Shown in pieces: positions 6,816 to 14,671 of a stretch of DNA of 30,535 nucleotides. A model generated the notes under the pieces. It did no database searches and was not told the DNA's origin. It worked only from the letters and a program-made list of their open reading frames with translations. The stretch is from an uncultured Rikenella sp. (GTDB lineage Bacteria > Bacteroidota > Bacteroidia > Bacteroidales > Rikenellaceae), in the NCBI RefSeq assembly GCF_910577125.1, contig NZ_CAJTMN010000017.1:1-30535 (forward strand). The letters run 5' to 3'. The translations under genes were made by a program, and so were the position numbers. The stretch's first letter is position 1; each line of letters starts with the position of its first letter.

Positions 6816-8863
6816 TCCGTCGGCGCTACGATCGACAATGCGCCCGTGGGCGACTCCGCCATCAGGATCATGCCCTGGGACTCGATCCCTTTAAGCACCC
6901 GCGGCGCGAGGTTCACCAGCACCAGCACCTGTTTCCCGACCATCTCTTCGGCGGTGAAGTATTCCGCAATGCCCGAGACGATCGTTCGCGTATCCAATCC
7001 CGTATCTACCGTCAGTTTCAGCAACTTCTTGGTCTTTGGCACCGGTTCGGCTGCGATGACTTTCGAGACGCGGATATCCATCTTCGCAAAGTCGTCGAAC
7101 TGTACCGTCTCGTCCTTCGCCGGAGCGACCGTCGCATTGGCCGCTGCATTCGCAGCCTTGGTGGCGGCGAGTTTGGCCAGCTGGGCCTCGACGACCGAAT
7201 CCTCGATCTTTTCGAACAGCAGTTCCGCTTGGCCCAGCTCGTGTCCCGGCTCCAGGAGGGTCAGGCAACCGATGTTGTCCCACTTCAATTCCGAAGCCGG
7301 CAGGCGCAACATCTCGCGCAACTTGACCGCCGTGAACGGCAGGAACGGTTCTGCAGCGATCGCCAGCGAGGCGGTGATCTGCAAAGCGATGTTCAGGATG
7401 GTCGCGACACGGTTTTCGTCGGTCTTGACGACTTTCCACGGCTCGGTGTCGGCTAAGTATTTGTTTCCGAGCCGCGCGAGGTTCATCATCTCTTTCAAGG
7501 CCTCGCGGAAACGGTAGTTTTCGATGTTCTGCTCGATGGCCTCCTTGAGCGCCGGAAGTTGTGCGATGATCTCCCGGTCGTAGTCGGTCAACTCGCCGGC
7601 GGCCGGCACTTTCCCTCCGAAATATTTGTGGGTCAGGACCAGTGCCCGGTTCACGAAGTTGCCGAAAATCGCTACCAACTCGTTATTGTTCCGCGCCTGG
7701 AAGTCGCGCCAGGTGAAGTCGTTGTCTTTGGTCTCGGGCGCGTTGGCGCACAGGACGTACCGCAGCACATCCTCCTTTCCGGGGAATTCGTCGAGGTACT
7801 CGTGCAGCCACACGGCCCAGTTCCGCGAGGTGGAGATCTTGTCGTTTTCGAGGTTCAGGAATTCGTTGGCGGGGACGTTCTCCGGGAGGATGAAGTCTCC
7901 GTGTGCCTTGAGCATCGACGGGAAGACGATGCAGTGGAAGACGATGTTATCCTTGCCGATAAAGTGGACGAGTTTGGTCTCGCTGTCCTGCCAGTAGGGG
8001 CGCCATCCCTCCGCGTCGCCACGGTCGGCGAAGAGCTCTTTGGTGGCGGAGATGTATCCGATCGGGGCGTCGAACCAGACGTAGAGCACTTTCCCCTCTG
8101 CCCCCGGAACCGGTACGGGAATCCCCCAGTCCAAATCGCGGCTCACGGCGCGAGGCAGCAGTCCTCCGTCCAGCCAGCTCTTGCACTGGCCGTAAACGTT
8201 GCTCTTCCAGGTCTCGCCTTCGCCGGCGGCCGAGTGTCTTTCCAGAATCCACTGTCGCAAAAATGCTTCGTACCGATCCAACGGCAGGAACCAGTGCTTG
8301 GTCTCACGCAGCACCGGCGTGGCTCCGGTGATCGCAGATTTCGGGTTGATGAGCTCGGTCGGCGACAGGGTCGAACCGCACTTCTCGCACTGGTCGCCGT
8401 ATGCGCCTTCGCTCTGACACTTGGGACAGGTGCCGGTGATGTACCGGTCGGCCAGAAACTGACGGGCTTCGGGGTCGTAATATTGCTCGGTGGTCTGCTC
8501 GATAAAGTCGCCCTGGTCGTACAGCTTCCGGAAAAAGTCCGAGGCGGTGCGGGCGTGGGTCGGGCTGCTGGTTCTGGAGTAGATGTCGAAGCTGATTCCG
8601 AACCGCCGGAAGGCGTCTTTGATAATCCCGTGGTATTTGTCCACGACGTCCTGAGGGGTCACGCCCTCTTTCTTGGCTTTGATGGTGATGGGCACGCCGT
8701 GCTCATCCGATCCGCAGATCGAAATCACGTCTTCTCCCCGTCCGCGAAGGTACCGGACGTAGATGTCGGAGGGTACGTAAACGCCGGCGAGGTGCCCGAT
8801 GTGCACGGGGCCGTTGGCGTAGGGCAGGGCGGAGGTCACTAAATATCGTTTCGGTTGCTTCAT
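6767..8863 (-). CDS. metG: Methionyl-tRNA synthetase
   Basis: This class I synthetase charges tRNA-Met. The 698-residue protein has HIGH at 21-24, a zinc-binding pair CPKC and CEKC at about 143-159, and the KMSKS-loop variant NDKISTSRN near residue 340. It ends in an EMAP/Trbp111-type tRNA-binding domain (FDDFAKMDIRVSKVIAAEPVPKTKKLLKLTVD). An Ala-rich linker joins this domain to the core. The start MKQPKRYLVTSALPYANGPVHIGH is canonical. The 3' end overlaps the CvpA-like gene by 49 bp tail to tail. Upstream, a T/A-rich stretch lacks a clear TAnnTTTG box. Confidence 0.97.
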   Translation of the reverse strand: MKQPKRYLVTSALPYANGPVHIGHLAGVYVPSDIYVRYLRGRGEDVISICGSDEHGVPITIKAKKEGVTPQDVVDKYHGIIKDAFRRFGISFDIYSRTSSPTHARTASDFFRKLYDQGDFIEQTTEQYYDPEARQFLADRYITGTCPKCQSEGAYGDQCEKCGSTLSPTELINPKSAITGATPVLRETKHWFLPLDRYEAFLRQWILERHSAAGEGETWKSNVYGQCKSWLDGGLLPRAVSRDLDWGIPVPVPGAEGKVLYVWFDAPIGYISATKELFADRGDAEGWRPYWQDSETKLVHFIGKDNIVFHCIVFPSMLKAHGDFILPENVPANEFLNLENDKISTSRNWAVWLHEYLDEFPGKEDVLRYVLCANAPETKDNDFTWRDFQARNNNELVAIFGNFVNRALVLTHKYFGGKVPAAGELTDYDREIIAQLPALKEAIEQNIENYRFREALKEMMNLARLGNKYLADTEPWKVVKTDENRVATILNIALQITASLAIAAEPFLPFTAVKLREMLRLPASELKWDNIGCLTLLEPGHELGQAELLFEKIEDSVVEAQLAKLAATKAANAAANATVAPAKDETVQFDDFAKMDIRVSKVIAAEPVPKTKKLLKLTVDTGLDTRTIVSGIAEYFTAEEMVGKQVLVLVNLAPRVLKGIESQGMILMAESPTGALSIVAPTDYDSAAGEVPAGSVVG

Positions 8864-9012
8864 CTCGAATGATTATATAGCCGTATGTTTTGGTTAGGTG
8901 GTCTTGTGCTGATTTGGCTGGAACTGCCGCTTTCTTTCAAGAAAGCGGCGCAAAGAACTTTTAGTTAGCTACGCTACTCCTTAGGCTCCGCAGTCCTCAG
9001 TCTCTGCAATTG

Positions 9013-9089
9013 CTTTTGGGTCGGGGTTCTCCGGGCGCGTTGGGGTAATTACCGCCTTATACGCGCCCGGAAGAATCCCCGGCCCAAAG
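9013..9089. repeat. Long imperfect inverted repeat
   Basis: The arms 9013-9040 and 9061-9089 pair over about 27 positions (GGGCGCGT with ACGCGCCC, CGGGG with CCCCG, TGGG with CCCA) with a few mismatches. It is not followed by a T-run. Unlike the palindromes near the cassettes, I do not see another copy in this window. Confidence 0.65.
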
Positions 9090-9153
9090 AAAAGTCCGAA
9101 AGTTGGGCTGCCGGTAGCTTTAGGATGCGTGAGCATCCTCTAAAGTTTTTTTG

Positions 9154-9177
9154 GTTCTTTTTGTTCACAAAAAGAAC
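9154..9177. repeat. Perfect 11-bp hairpin
   Basis: GTTCTTTTTGT and ACAAAAAGAAC flank TC. Together with 9118-9145 it could form a leader structure or terminator-like element before the propeller genes. Neither direction gives a textbook GC stem plus U-tract. Confidence 0.5.
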
Positions 9178-9310
9178 AGTACCCTCCAGTTATGCAAGGC
9201 ACAAAACTCAACATACAAATATAACGTATTTTCAGGGTGAGGAGAAGAATTCGATTGTTTTTTAGAAACCTTTCATGTAATATTGTTCTCTGTATGAGAC
9301 ATTTTTGTAG

Positions 9311-10444
9311 TTGTTTGGTTGTCGGTTTAGTTCTGCTGTGGCGGCAGGGTGCGGTCGGAGTGCGTCGGATGCCGATGAGGCGCAGGTGCCCACGGTTCGG
9401 TTGTCGATGGACGAAGCGCCCTTGGCCGATACGGCCGCCGGACGACTGTTCCGGAATCCCTCGTATGTCATGCTGCGCGGGAGAATGCTGGGCAGTATCA
9501 GCCAGTTGCTCGATTGGCGTGACAGGTATGTGATTTTCGACCGGAAACAGAATTACGTCTATCTGTTCGATACGACCGGACAGTTTATCCGTCAGGTGGG
9601 GCAGGCCGGCAAGGGGCCGCGGGAGTATGTGCGGCTGAGCGGCGTGGCGTTGGCGGGGGATACGCTGGTGCTCTATGCCGACCAGCCGAACAAGCTGATG
9701 TATTACGACCGGGCCGGAGATTTTCTCGGAGAGCGGCCTGTGGCGCGTCGGTATTGCTTCTTGGAGGGGATCAGGTATGGGGGTGTCGATGGCAGGGTCT
9801 ATGGCGTGATGCCCGCAAACCGAGGAGCCTCAGGGTATACGATCGCCCGGCTGACGAAAGACGGGACGGACGGGGTGGATTTTCTGCCGTTCGAGGAGTG
9901 GCCGGCGGCGGTGACGGCGGGGGCGATTCTGACGGCGGCGGACAGCGGTGTGCTGTGGATCAGCCGGCCGTTCGACAACCGGGTCTATCGCGTCGATCGG
10001 ACGAACGGGGAGCCGCGGGCGGTCTTCCGGCTCGACTTCGGGGCGGGGAACATGCCGGCGGGATACACGGAGGGGCTGGACGACTACGATGTGATTCTGA
10101 AAGCGAGCAAGGAGGGGATTGTTTTCCATGCGGCGCGGCCGTGTCAGGTGGGTGACCGGTTGCTGATCGGGACGTTCGGCAACTATTTCCTGATCGATTT
10201 AGCGGACGGGACGGCCCGGAAGGTGGAGTCGATAGCGGTGGGAGACGGGGTCGAGGGGCAGTTCTGGGGCTATGTGCCGATGGAGTATCAGAGCCGTCGG
10301 CTGGTGCTTCAGCTGATACCGGAGCGGGTGCAGGCGCTGGCGGGGATGGGGCGGATGACGGTGACGCCGCAGGTGGATTCGTTGTTGCAGGCGAATGGGG
10401 AGCTGGAAAATCCGATATTGATGATTTATGAACTGGAAGATTAG
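9311..10444 (+). CDS. 6-bladed beta-propeller lipoprotein, signal peptide frameshifted
   Basis: The body (from about RLSMDEAPLADT) resembles Bacteroidota 6-bladed propeller proteins (DUF5128/NHL-like): VIFDRKQNYVYLFDTTGQFIRQVGQAGKGPREYVRL, then repeated blades. The intact frame has no good ATG; its first possible start is TTG at 9311, giving a poor N-terminus. In another frame an ATG at 9294 gives MRHFCSCLVVGLVLL, a good signal peptide start. Restoring one base near 9340 would join it to VAAGCGRSASD and create a lipobox ending at Cys. The gene therefore looks like a lipoprotein with a one-base deletion in its signal sequence, by mutation, phase variation or sequencing error. It overlaps the next gene by 17 bp, so the two are co-translated. 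Confidence 0.72.
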   Translation: MFGCRFSSAVAAGCGRSASDADEAQVPTVRLSMDEAPLADTAAGRLFRNPSYVMLRGRMLGSISQLLDWRDRYVIFDRKQNYVYLFDTTGQFIRQVGQAGKGPREYVRLSGVALAGDTLVLYADQPNKLMYYDRAGDFLGERPVARRYCFLEGIRYGGVDGRVYGVMPANRGASGYTIARLTKDGTDGVDFLPFEEWPAAVTAGAILTAADSGVLWISRPFDNRVYRVDRTNGEPRAVFRLDFGAGNMPAGYTEGLDDYDVILKASKEGIVFHAARPCQVGDRLLIGTFGNYFLIDLADGTARKVESIAVGDGVEGQFWGYVPMEYQSRRLVLQLIPERVQALAGMGRMTVTPQVDSLLQANGELENPILMIYELED

Positions 10445-11513
10445 CGTTTTGAGTCTCTCCGCATGGGCGGTCGGGCTGGCCTCCTGCGGCGGGCCGGACG
10501 ACCGGCCGAAGTCTGTGGAAGAATTATTCGAGGGACGAGAGGTGCCCTGTACAACCGAGCGGATGGACTTCGACGAGCGGGAGATGGTCGAACCGATTTA
10601 TATCGCTTGTCTGGACAATAGCCTTTTGATCGGGAACTTCTTTACCGATCCGCAGGTGACGGTTTATGATCTGGATTCGCAAAAACGGGTCGGCGCATTC
10701 CTCCATAAAGGACGGGCGAATAATGAAATCCTGCAGGTGGACGGGGTGGATTGTTGCGACGGCAGGATATATGTCTATTCGGGCAGCGACCGGAAACTGG
10801 CGATCACCGATCGCGCCGGGTTGCGGCAGACTCCGGTGCCTCTGGAGGTGCGGACTGTGAGCGAGATTCCGGATGGGCACGGGTATGGCCGGTATCCGAT
10901 TTGCGGAGGCCGATTCGTGTCGACGGGGTATCAGTCTTCCCGTCCCGACTGTCAGTTCTTTTTGACTGACAGCTCATTGTGTGAGGTTAAGGGGTTCGAT
11001 GCCTATCCGGAAACGACGGCGACTGCGGGATTGACCCCGGCGGAAATGGCGCTGGGGTATAATGGGAATGTGAAGGTCTCGCCGGACGGTTCACATTTTG
11101 TCGCTACGTCGAGACAGGGGGCGGTCTGGAAGTTTTTCGATTGTCGGACGGATTCCGTGCCGGTCAAGACGGCGGAGTATTTGTTCGAAATGCCGGTGTT
11201 CTCGGGTGTCTCCTCGGGTTCCCGTTCGACGGTGCGTTTCGACCCGGACAATGTGCAGGGGGTGTTGTCGGCGACGTCGGACGATCGTTATTTCTATCTG
11301 TTGTACAGCGATCGGAGGCCGTGGCGGGATTGGCCGCGGGAGTCGGATGTCGTCTATGTCTTCACGCACGAGGGGAAACCGGTGCGTAAGGTTCGGCTCG
11401 ATGTGCCGGTGGGATGGATCGTGAGCGGGGCGGAAGGCGAGGCGCTGTATCTGATCAAAGCTACCGACAAGGGGTATCAGGTTCGGCGGGTCGTGTGGGG
11501 GAATCAGCGTTGA
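10428..11513 (+). CDS. BF3164/TolB-like 6-bladed propeller lipoprotein
   Basis: A 361-residue protein with a lipoprotein signal: MNWKISVLSLSAWAVGLASC, with lipobox LASC and Cys at 20. The rest consists of propeller-like repeats (VYDLDSQKRVGAFLHKGRANNEILQVDGVD, DGRIYVYSGSDRKLAITD, VYVFTHEGKPVRKVRLD), the pattern of the Bacteroidota BF3164/TolB-like lipoprotein family. It is expected to be surface- or periplasm-exposed, and its ligand is unknown. Its start overlaps the end of the preceding propeller gene, so they form a pair. A strong hairpin terminator follows the stop. Confidence 0.78.
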   Translation: MNWKISVLSLSAWAVGLASCGGPDDRPKSVEELFEGREVPCTTERMDFDEREMVEPIYIACLDNSLLIGNFFTDPQVTVYDLDSQKRVGAFLHKGRANNEILQVDGVDCCDGRIYVYSGSDRKLAITDRAGLRQTPVPLEVRTVSEIPDGHGYGRYPICGGRFVSTGYQSSRPDCQFFLTDSSLCEVKGFDAYPETTATAGLTPAEMALGYNGNVKVSPDGSHFVATSRQGAVWKFFDCRTDSVPVKTAEYLFEMPVFSGVSSGSRSTVRFDPDNVQGVLSATSDDRYFYLLYSDRRPWRDWPRESDVVYVFTHEGKPVRKVRLDVPVGWIVSGAEGEALYLIKATDKGYQVRRVVWGNQR

Positions 11514-11536
11514 GTGATACACGATGAACTGAATAA

Positions 11537-11571
11537 CACAGGGGCTATGCTTCGACGGCATAGCCCCTGTG
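11537..11571. terminator. Bidirectional terminator between propeller lipoprotein and ROK kinase
   Basis: CACAGGGGCTATGC and its exact reverse complement flank TTCGACG (14-bp stem). It sits 23 bp after one stop and 29 bp after the convergent one. The T-run is weak (CGTTTGTG), but the position and perfect stem support a shared terminator. Confidence 0.8.
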
Positions 11572-11600
11572 CGTTTGTGAGGACAAAGAGGAGTCTTTTC

Positions 11601-12572
11601 TTATTCCCGTTCCAGTTGTTGCCAGATCAAGGCCGAAGCCCCCAGCACCGCCGCGTTCTTTCCGTCGATCCCCGACGGCAGCAGTTTCACCTTATTCCTG
11701 AAGTTCGAGAGCATGTGCATCTCCATATACTTCTTGGTCGGTTCGAAGATGTACTTCCCGGCCTTTGCCAACCCGCCGAAAAGGAAGATCGCTTCCGGCG
11801 AGGTGATGGTCACCGCGTCCGCCAAGGCCTGTCCCAGAATCATCCCGGTGTACTCGTACGCCTCGATAGCGAGTCTGTCTCCATTGAGCGCCGCCTTGGT
11901 GATCATCTCGGCGGTCAGGTCGTTGTAGCTGATGTTCCGGAATTCGCTGTCTTCGATGTGGTCGGCCAGCAGCTTGAATGCCGTCCGCTTAATCCCCGTC
12001 GCCGACACATAGGTCTCCAAGCATCCCTTTCTCCCGCATCCGCAGACCCGTGCACTGGCGGTCTTGTTGACAATGACGTGCCCGAGCTCCCCTGCAAAGC
12101 TGTCGTGTCCGTAGACCAGCTGTCCGTTGGCCACGAAACCGCTCCCGAGTCCCGTCCCTAAGGTGACGACGATAAAGTCTTTCATCCCTTTCGCCGCCCC
12201 GTAGACCATCTCGCCGATGGCTGCGGCGTTGGCGTCGTTGGTGATCAGCACGGGAATGGTCGGGTAGTACCGTTTCATCTTTTCGACGAACGGAATGACG
12301 CCTTCCCAGATCAGATTGGCGGCGTATTCGATCGTACCGTTGTAGTAGTTGGCATTCGGCGCTCCGATCCCGATCCCGATGATTTCGAACTCGCCGTCGA
12401 GGTTCTTCATCAGGCCCTGGATGCCGATGTAGAGCTCTTCGAGGTATTGGTCGAAGTCGGGAAATTTCTTGGTGGGCACGACTCCTTCGCCGTACATGTT
12501 CCCCTCGCGGTCTACGAGACCGTAAACGGAATTTGTCCCTCCGATGTCGATGCCTACTGCTAATTGCTTCAT
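11601..12572 (-). CDS. ROK-family sugar kinase (glucokinase-like)
   Basis: A 323-residue ROK kinase, probably phosphorylating glucose or an amino sugar in the cytoplasm. It has the phosphate-binding DIGGTN at 9-14, the catalytic region NDANAAAIGE, TLGTGLGSGF, and the zinc motif CGCGRKGCLE preceded by GELGHVIV. I chose the ATG at 12572 because the family N-terminus MKQLAVGIDIGGTN begins there and a -7 box lies upstream; the open frame extends a further 108 codons without family similarity. The substrate cannot be told from sequence alone. Confidence 0.9.
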   Translation of the reverse strand: MKQLAVGIDIGGTNSVYGLVDREGNMYGEGVVPTKKFPDFDQYLEELYIGIQGLMKNLDGEFEIIGIGIGAPNANYYNGTIEYAANLIWEGVIPFVEKMKRYYPTIPVLITNDANAAAIGEMVYGAAKGMKDFIVVTLGTGLGSGFVANGQLVYGHDSFAGELGHVIVNKTASARVCGCGRKGCLETYVSATGIKRTAFKLLADHIEDSEFRNISYNDLTAEMITKAALNGDRLAIEAYEYTGMILGQALADAVTITSPEAIFLFGGLAKAGKYIFEPTKKYMEMHMLSNFRNKVKLLPSGIDGKNAAVLGASALIWQQLERE

Positions 12573-12605
12573 GGTATGTAAGTTTTTGAAAATCGTATGG
12601 ATATC

Positions 12606-12613
12606 CAAATATA
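12606..12613 (-). promoter_or_regulatory. -7 box of the ROK gene
   Basis: TATATTTG on the minus strand (plus strand CAAATATA) matches TAnnTTTG, 34 bp upstream of the ATG in an AT-rich pocket. A TTTC instead of TTTG lies near the -33 position. Confidence 0.6.
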
Positions 12614-12901
12614 GGAATATTTTGTGAAATGACGTCTCGCAGGGGGAGAAATCTTTTTCCGATGGGGGCGGAAGGAGACGATGCGGGGGGTGTGCCGGGG
12701 GCGACCGGGCGGAGATTTTAGCGGTATATTGGGCGTGGGTCGGAGCCAGCGTGGCCGGAAACGAGCCCTGCAAAGTTGCGGCCCGCCGCTTGGGGAGGCT
12801 TTCGGCCCGTGCGGTTCTGGGAATCGCAAGAGCAGGCTTTGGTCTGTCGGGTTCGGGCTGCGCGCTCCGGGGGTGGGCCGCAGGCCCAGCGCGCAAGCCC
12901 G

Positions 12902-12918
12902 GCGATTCTGCGAATCGC
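12902..12918. repeat. 7-3-7 hairpin, co-varying family
   Basis: GCGATTC-TGC-GAATCGC has a perfect 7-bp stem and loop TGC. Its stem differs from the other members at paired positions only. Confidence 0.7.
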
Positions 12919-13019
12919 GCTACTCGCTCTCGGCCCTAAGCTTAGCTCCATACACAGCCCAATTCTCCGCCTCGTGCCCGCCTCACTGCGGCTCCGCTCC
13001 CGCTCTGCCGCGTTTCGCG

Positions 13020-13083
13020 CGCCTTGGGCGATTCTCTCTTTTTCGGCTCATCGCCGAAAAGAGTTGAATCGCTTCTTAAGGCG
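13020..13083. repeat. Degenerate copy of the long palindrome
   Basis: The arms 13020-13047 and 13053-13083 match the sequence at 1893-1951 (CGCCTTGGGCGATTC..., GAATCGC...AAGGCG) but carry mismatches and a small insertion. The loop is TCATC instead of TAATC. Confidence 0.65.
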
Positions 13084-13113
13084 TCGGCGCGCGGGTTTGT
13101 TAATGCGTTTTTG

Positions 13114-13189
13114 AGTCGCCCGCGGCAATTCTCGTTGGTTGGCCTAACGCCAACCAACAGAATATGCCCTTTTAGGCGTGCGGGCGACT
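13114..13189. repeat. Nested cruciform
   Basis: Outer arms AGTCGCCCGC (13114-13123) and GCGGGCGACT (13180-13189) are perfect. Inside them GTTGGTTGGC (13134-13143) and GCCAACCAAC (13149-13158) form a second perfect 10-bp stem with loop CTAAC. Confidence 0.75.
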
Positions 13190-13325
13190 GTTGAGCTTTG
13201 AGCCGGATAGAACTGCCCTTCCGCCGGGCGGGCGGTGCGTGCCGCACTCCCAATTGGCCGCCTCTACCCTAACAGGATAGAACTGCCCTGCGCGGGCGGC
13301 GTCCGGGTGACCCCGGCGGGACGGA

Positions 13326-13342
13326 GCGATACTGCGTATCGC
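13326..13342. repeat. 7-3-7 hairpin next to cassette E
   Basis: GCGATAC-TGC-GTATCGC is a perfect stem, 21 bp beyond the stop of cassette E. It belongs to the co-varying family. Confidence 0.7.
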
Positions 13343-13363
13343 TATGGCCGCCTCCGCCACCGT

Positions 13364-13560
13364 TTATTCCGAGAGGCAACGCAACTGAAGACCGTGGGCA
13401 CGGCCGTTTTGGGCATTGACGAGATGGCGTTGCGTGCCGAAATCCAGATATCTGCCATTCATGCCGCTGATCGTCGAAGACCAGCTGTAACCGTAATTGC
13501 CGGGACCTATTGGCGCTCCCGTTTTTCCCATATTGCCCCCGTCGCGGAAGCCCGGGGCGG
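13364..13560 (-). repeat. FISUMP-like C-terminal cassette E
   Basis: It encodes PGFRDGGNMGKTGAPIGPGNYGYSWSSTISG, RYLDFGTQR, then GRAHGLQLRCLSE and a stop at 13364-13366. Its CCGCCCCGGGC boundary (13550-13560) directly abuts the TGA of the co-oriented DUF2807 gene (13561-13563), with no base in between. It is not in frame with that gene. No start codon belongs to the cassette. Confidence 0.75.
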
Positions 13561-14634
13561 TCAGGACTCTTTGTGCAGCACGATCAGGCTGTTCTCTTCC
13601 GTCACCCGATAAGTCCCCTCGGGGAGCTGGATCGAGGCTCCGGGTTCCAGCATGATGACGCGTTGTTTCCCGGCCTTCGGAACCGCCGTGTCGTCCGGCC
13701 CGGGTCGATGTAGCCGGATGCCTTGCGGTGCTGCCGTAACGATCCGGGAGGTGTTCCCGATGCCGAACCGGGCGCCGGGCGACAGGAAAATATCTGCTTT
13801 CGCATCGCTATCGTGTGATTGCGCAGTCCGGTCGGGTTCGCTTTCCGGCGAAGTTTTCACGGTCAGCTGCGTCACGTCGAAGTTCCCGTTGTTATACGAC
13901 CGATGAGTCAGGCTGCGGACTTCGCCCGCCGCACGAATCTCGCCGTTGTTGAACGCCGTGCCCTCCAGATGGTCGACGTTGCCGACGCGGATATTCGCTT
14001 CTCCATTGTTGAAAACTTTCAGGCTGACCTCCGGAGTGTTTGACAGGCTGCCCTCGAATTTCGCGCTGTTGAAGACCGAAATCGAGAGCCTGCCGGTAGC
14101 CCTCAGGTCGGTGCCGATCACCTCTGTTCCGTTGAAGCAGACGAATTCGGCATTTTGGAATTGTATCGTCCCCAAACGGATCTCTCCGTGGCTGGCAGCG
14201 CTTAGTTTGTGCAGGTCATCGACCGTGATGACGGCCCGGGCCTGAAATCCGGATTTTGCATGGGCGAAGATGCTCCGATTGTTCTGCAAGGGGACGCGAC
14301 GGGTATTGTAAAGCCGCAGGACTCCCTGCTTCAACGAATAACGTAGGGTATCCGACAGGTTTTCGGCCGTACTGGCGGATGATATAAATCTTCGCTCTTC
14401 ATCCGGAGCGGTCGGACAGGCAGGGATATCGGCCGGAATCTCCAGCAGGATTCCCGCCGGGTTTCCTTGGCGAATCTCTACGTCGAAGTTCCCCGCGAGG
14501 AAAATCTCGCGGATCGGCTCGCCTTCGAAACAGGTCAGGGTGCGTGTCTGCGGCGCCTCCTGAGCCGCGGCGGGGCCGAGCAGGCCGGAGAGGAGGGCGG
14601 TCGCGCCAAAAACGAGTTTCAGGGTGTGTCTCAT
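13561..14634 (-). CDS. Secreted DUF2807 (GIN domain) protein
   Basis: A 357-residue exported protein. A signal peptide (MRHTLKLVFGATALLSGLLGPAAAQ) is followed by a DUF2807/GIN-domain region rich in short beta repeats: FLAGNFDVEIRQG, VFNSAKFEG, VFNNGEANIRVG, AFNNGEIRAAGEV, SYNNGNFDVTQL. In Bacteroidota these head-domain-like proteins are predicted to sit in the periplasm or on the surface; their ligand is unknown. The C-terminal 90 residues carry no GIN repeats and resemble a small beta domain (VIMLEPGASIQLPEGTYRVTEENSLIVLH). It starts 37 bp after the FtsX permease and is probably in its operon. Cassette E begins right at its stop codon. Confidence 0.8.
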   Translation of the reverse strand: MRHTLKLVFGATALLSGLLGPAAAQEAPQTRTLTCFEGEPIREIFLAGNFDVEIRQGNPAGILLEIPADIPACPTAPDEERRFISSASTAENLSDTLRYSLKQGVLRLYNTRRVPLQNNRSIFAHAKSGFQARAVITVDDLHKLSAASHGEIRLGTIQFQNAEFVCFNGTEVIGTDLRATGRLSISVFNSAKFEGSLSNTPEVSLKVFNNGEANIRVGNVDHLEGTAFNNGEIRAAGEVRSLTHRSYNNGNFDVTQLTVKTSPESEPDRTAQSHDSDAKADIFLSPGARFGIGNTSRIVTAAPQGIRLHRPGPDDTAVPKAGKQRVIMLEPGASIQLPEGTYRVTEENSLIVLHKES

Positions 14635-14671
14635 AGGGCTTACAGGTTTAGATGCAAAATCGAATGAAGGG

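Larger units (their letters stand above)
8864..9293. other. Hairpin-rich gap between metG and the propeller genes
   Basis: No gene is supported in these 430 bp. They contain four inverted repeats: 8926-8949 (11-bp perfect arms, loop TC), 9013-9089 (arms of about 27 bp, imperfect, 20-nt loop), 9118-9145 (11-13 bp stem, loop GTGA) and 9154-9177 (11-bp perfect arms, loop TC). The promoters of both divergent neighbours must lie here. Confidence 0.75.
12614..13363. other. Gene-free repeat mosaic upstream of the ROK gene
   Basis: No gene is supported. From left to right it contains a near-7-3-7 hairpin at 12811-12827, a perfect one at 12902-12918, and a block at 12958-13009 (CCCAATTCTCCGCCTCG...) that is the inverse of 2085-2120. 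A long palindrome lies at 13020-13083 and a nested cruciform at 13114-13189. Two GGATAGAACTGCCC repeats are at about 13206 and 13275. Between them is a 40-bp stretch (13229-13270) that matches the 3' flank of cassette G without a cassette attached. A 7-3-7 hairpin is at 13326-13342. Confidence 0.7.

Noticed and set aside
12573..12896. N-terminal extension of the ROK kinase (108 codons)
   Set aside because: The extension is Pro/Arg-rich with no family similarity and covers the TATATTTG promoter box. The family N-terminus begins at 12572.
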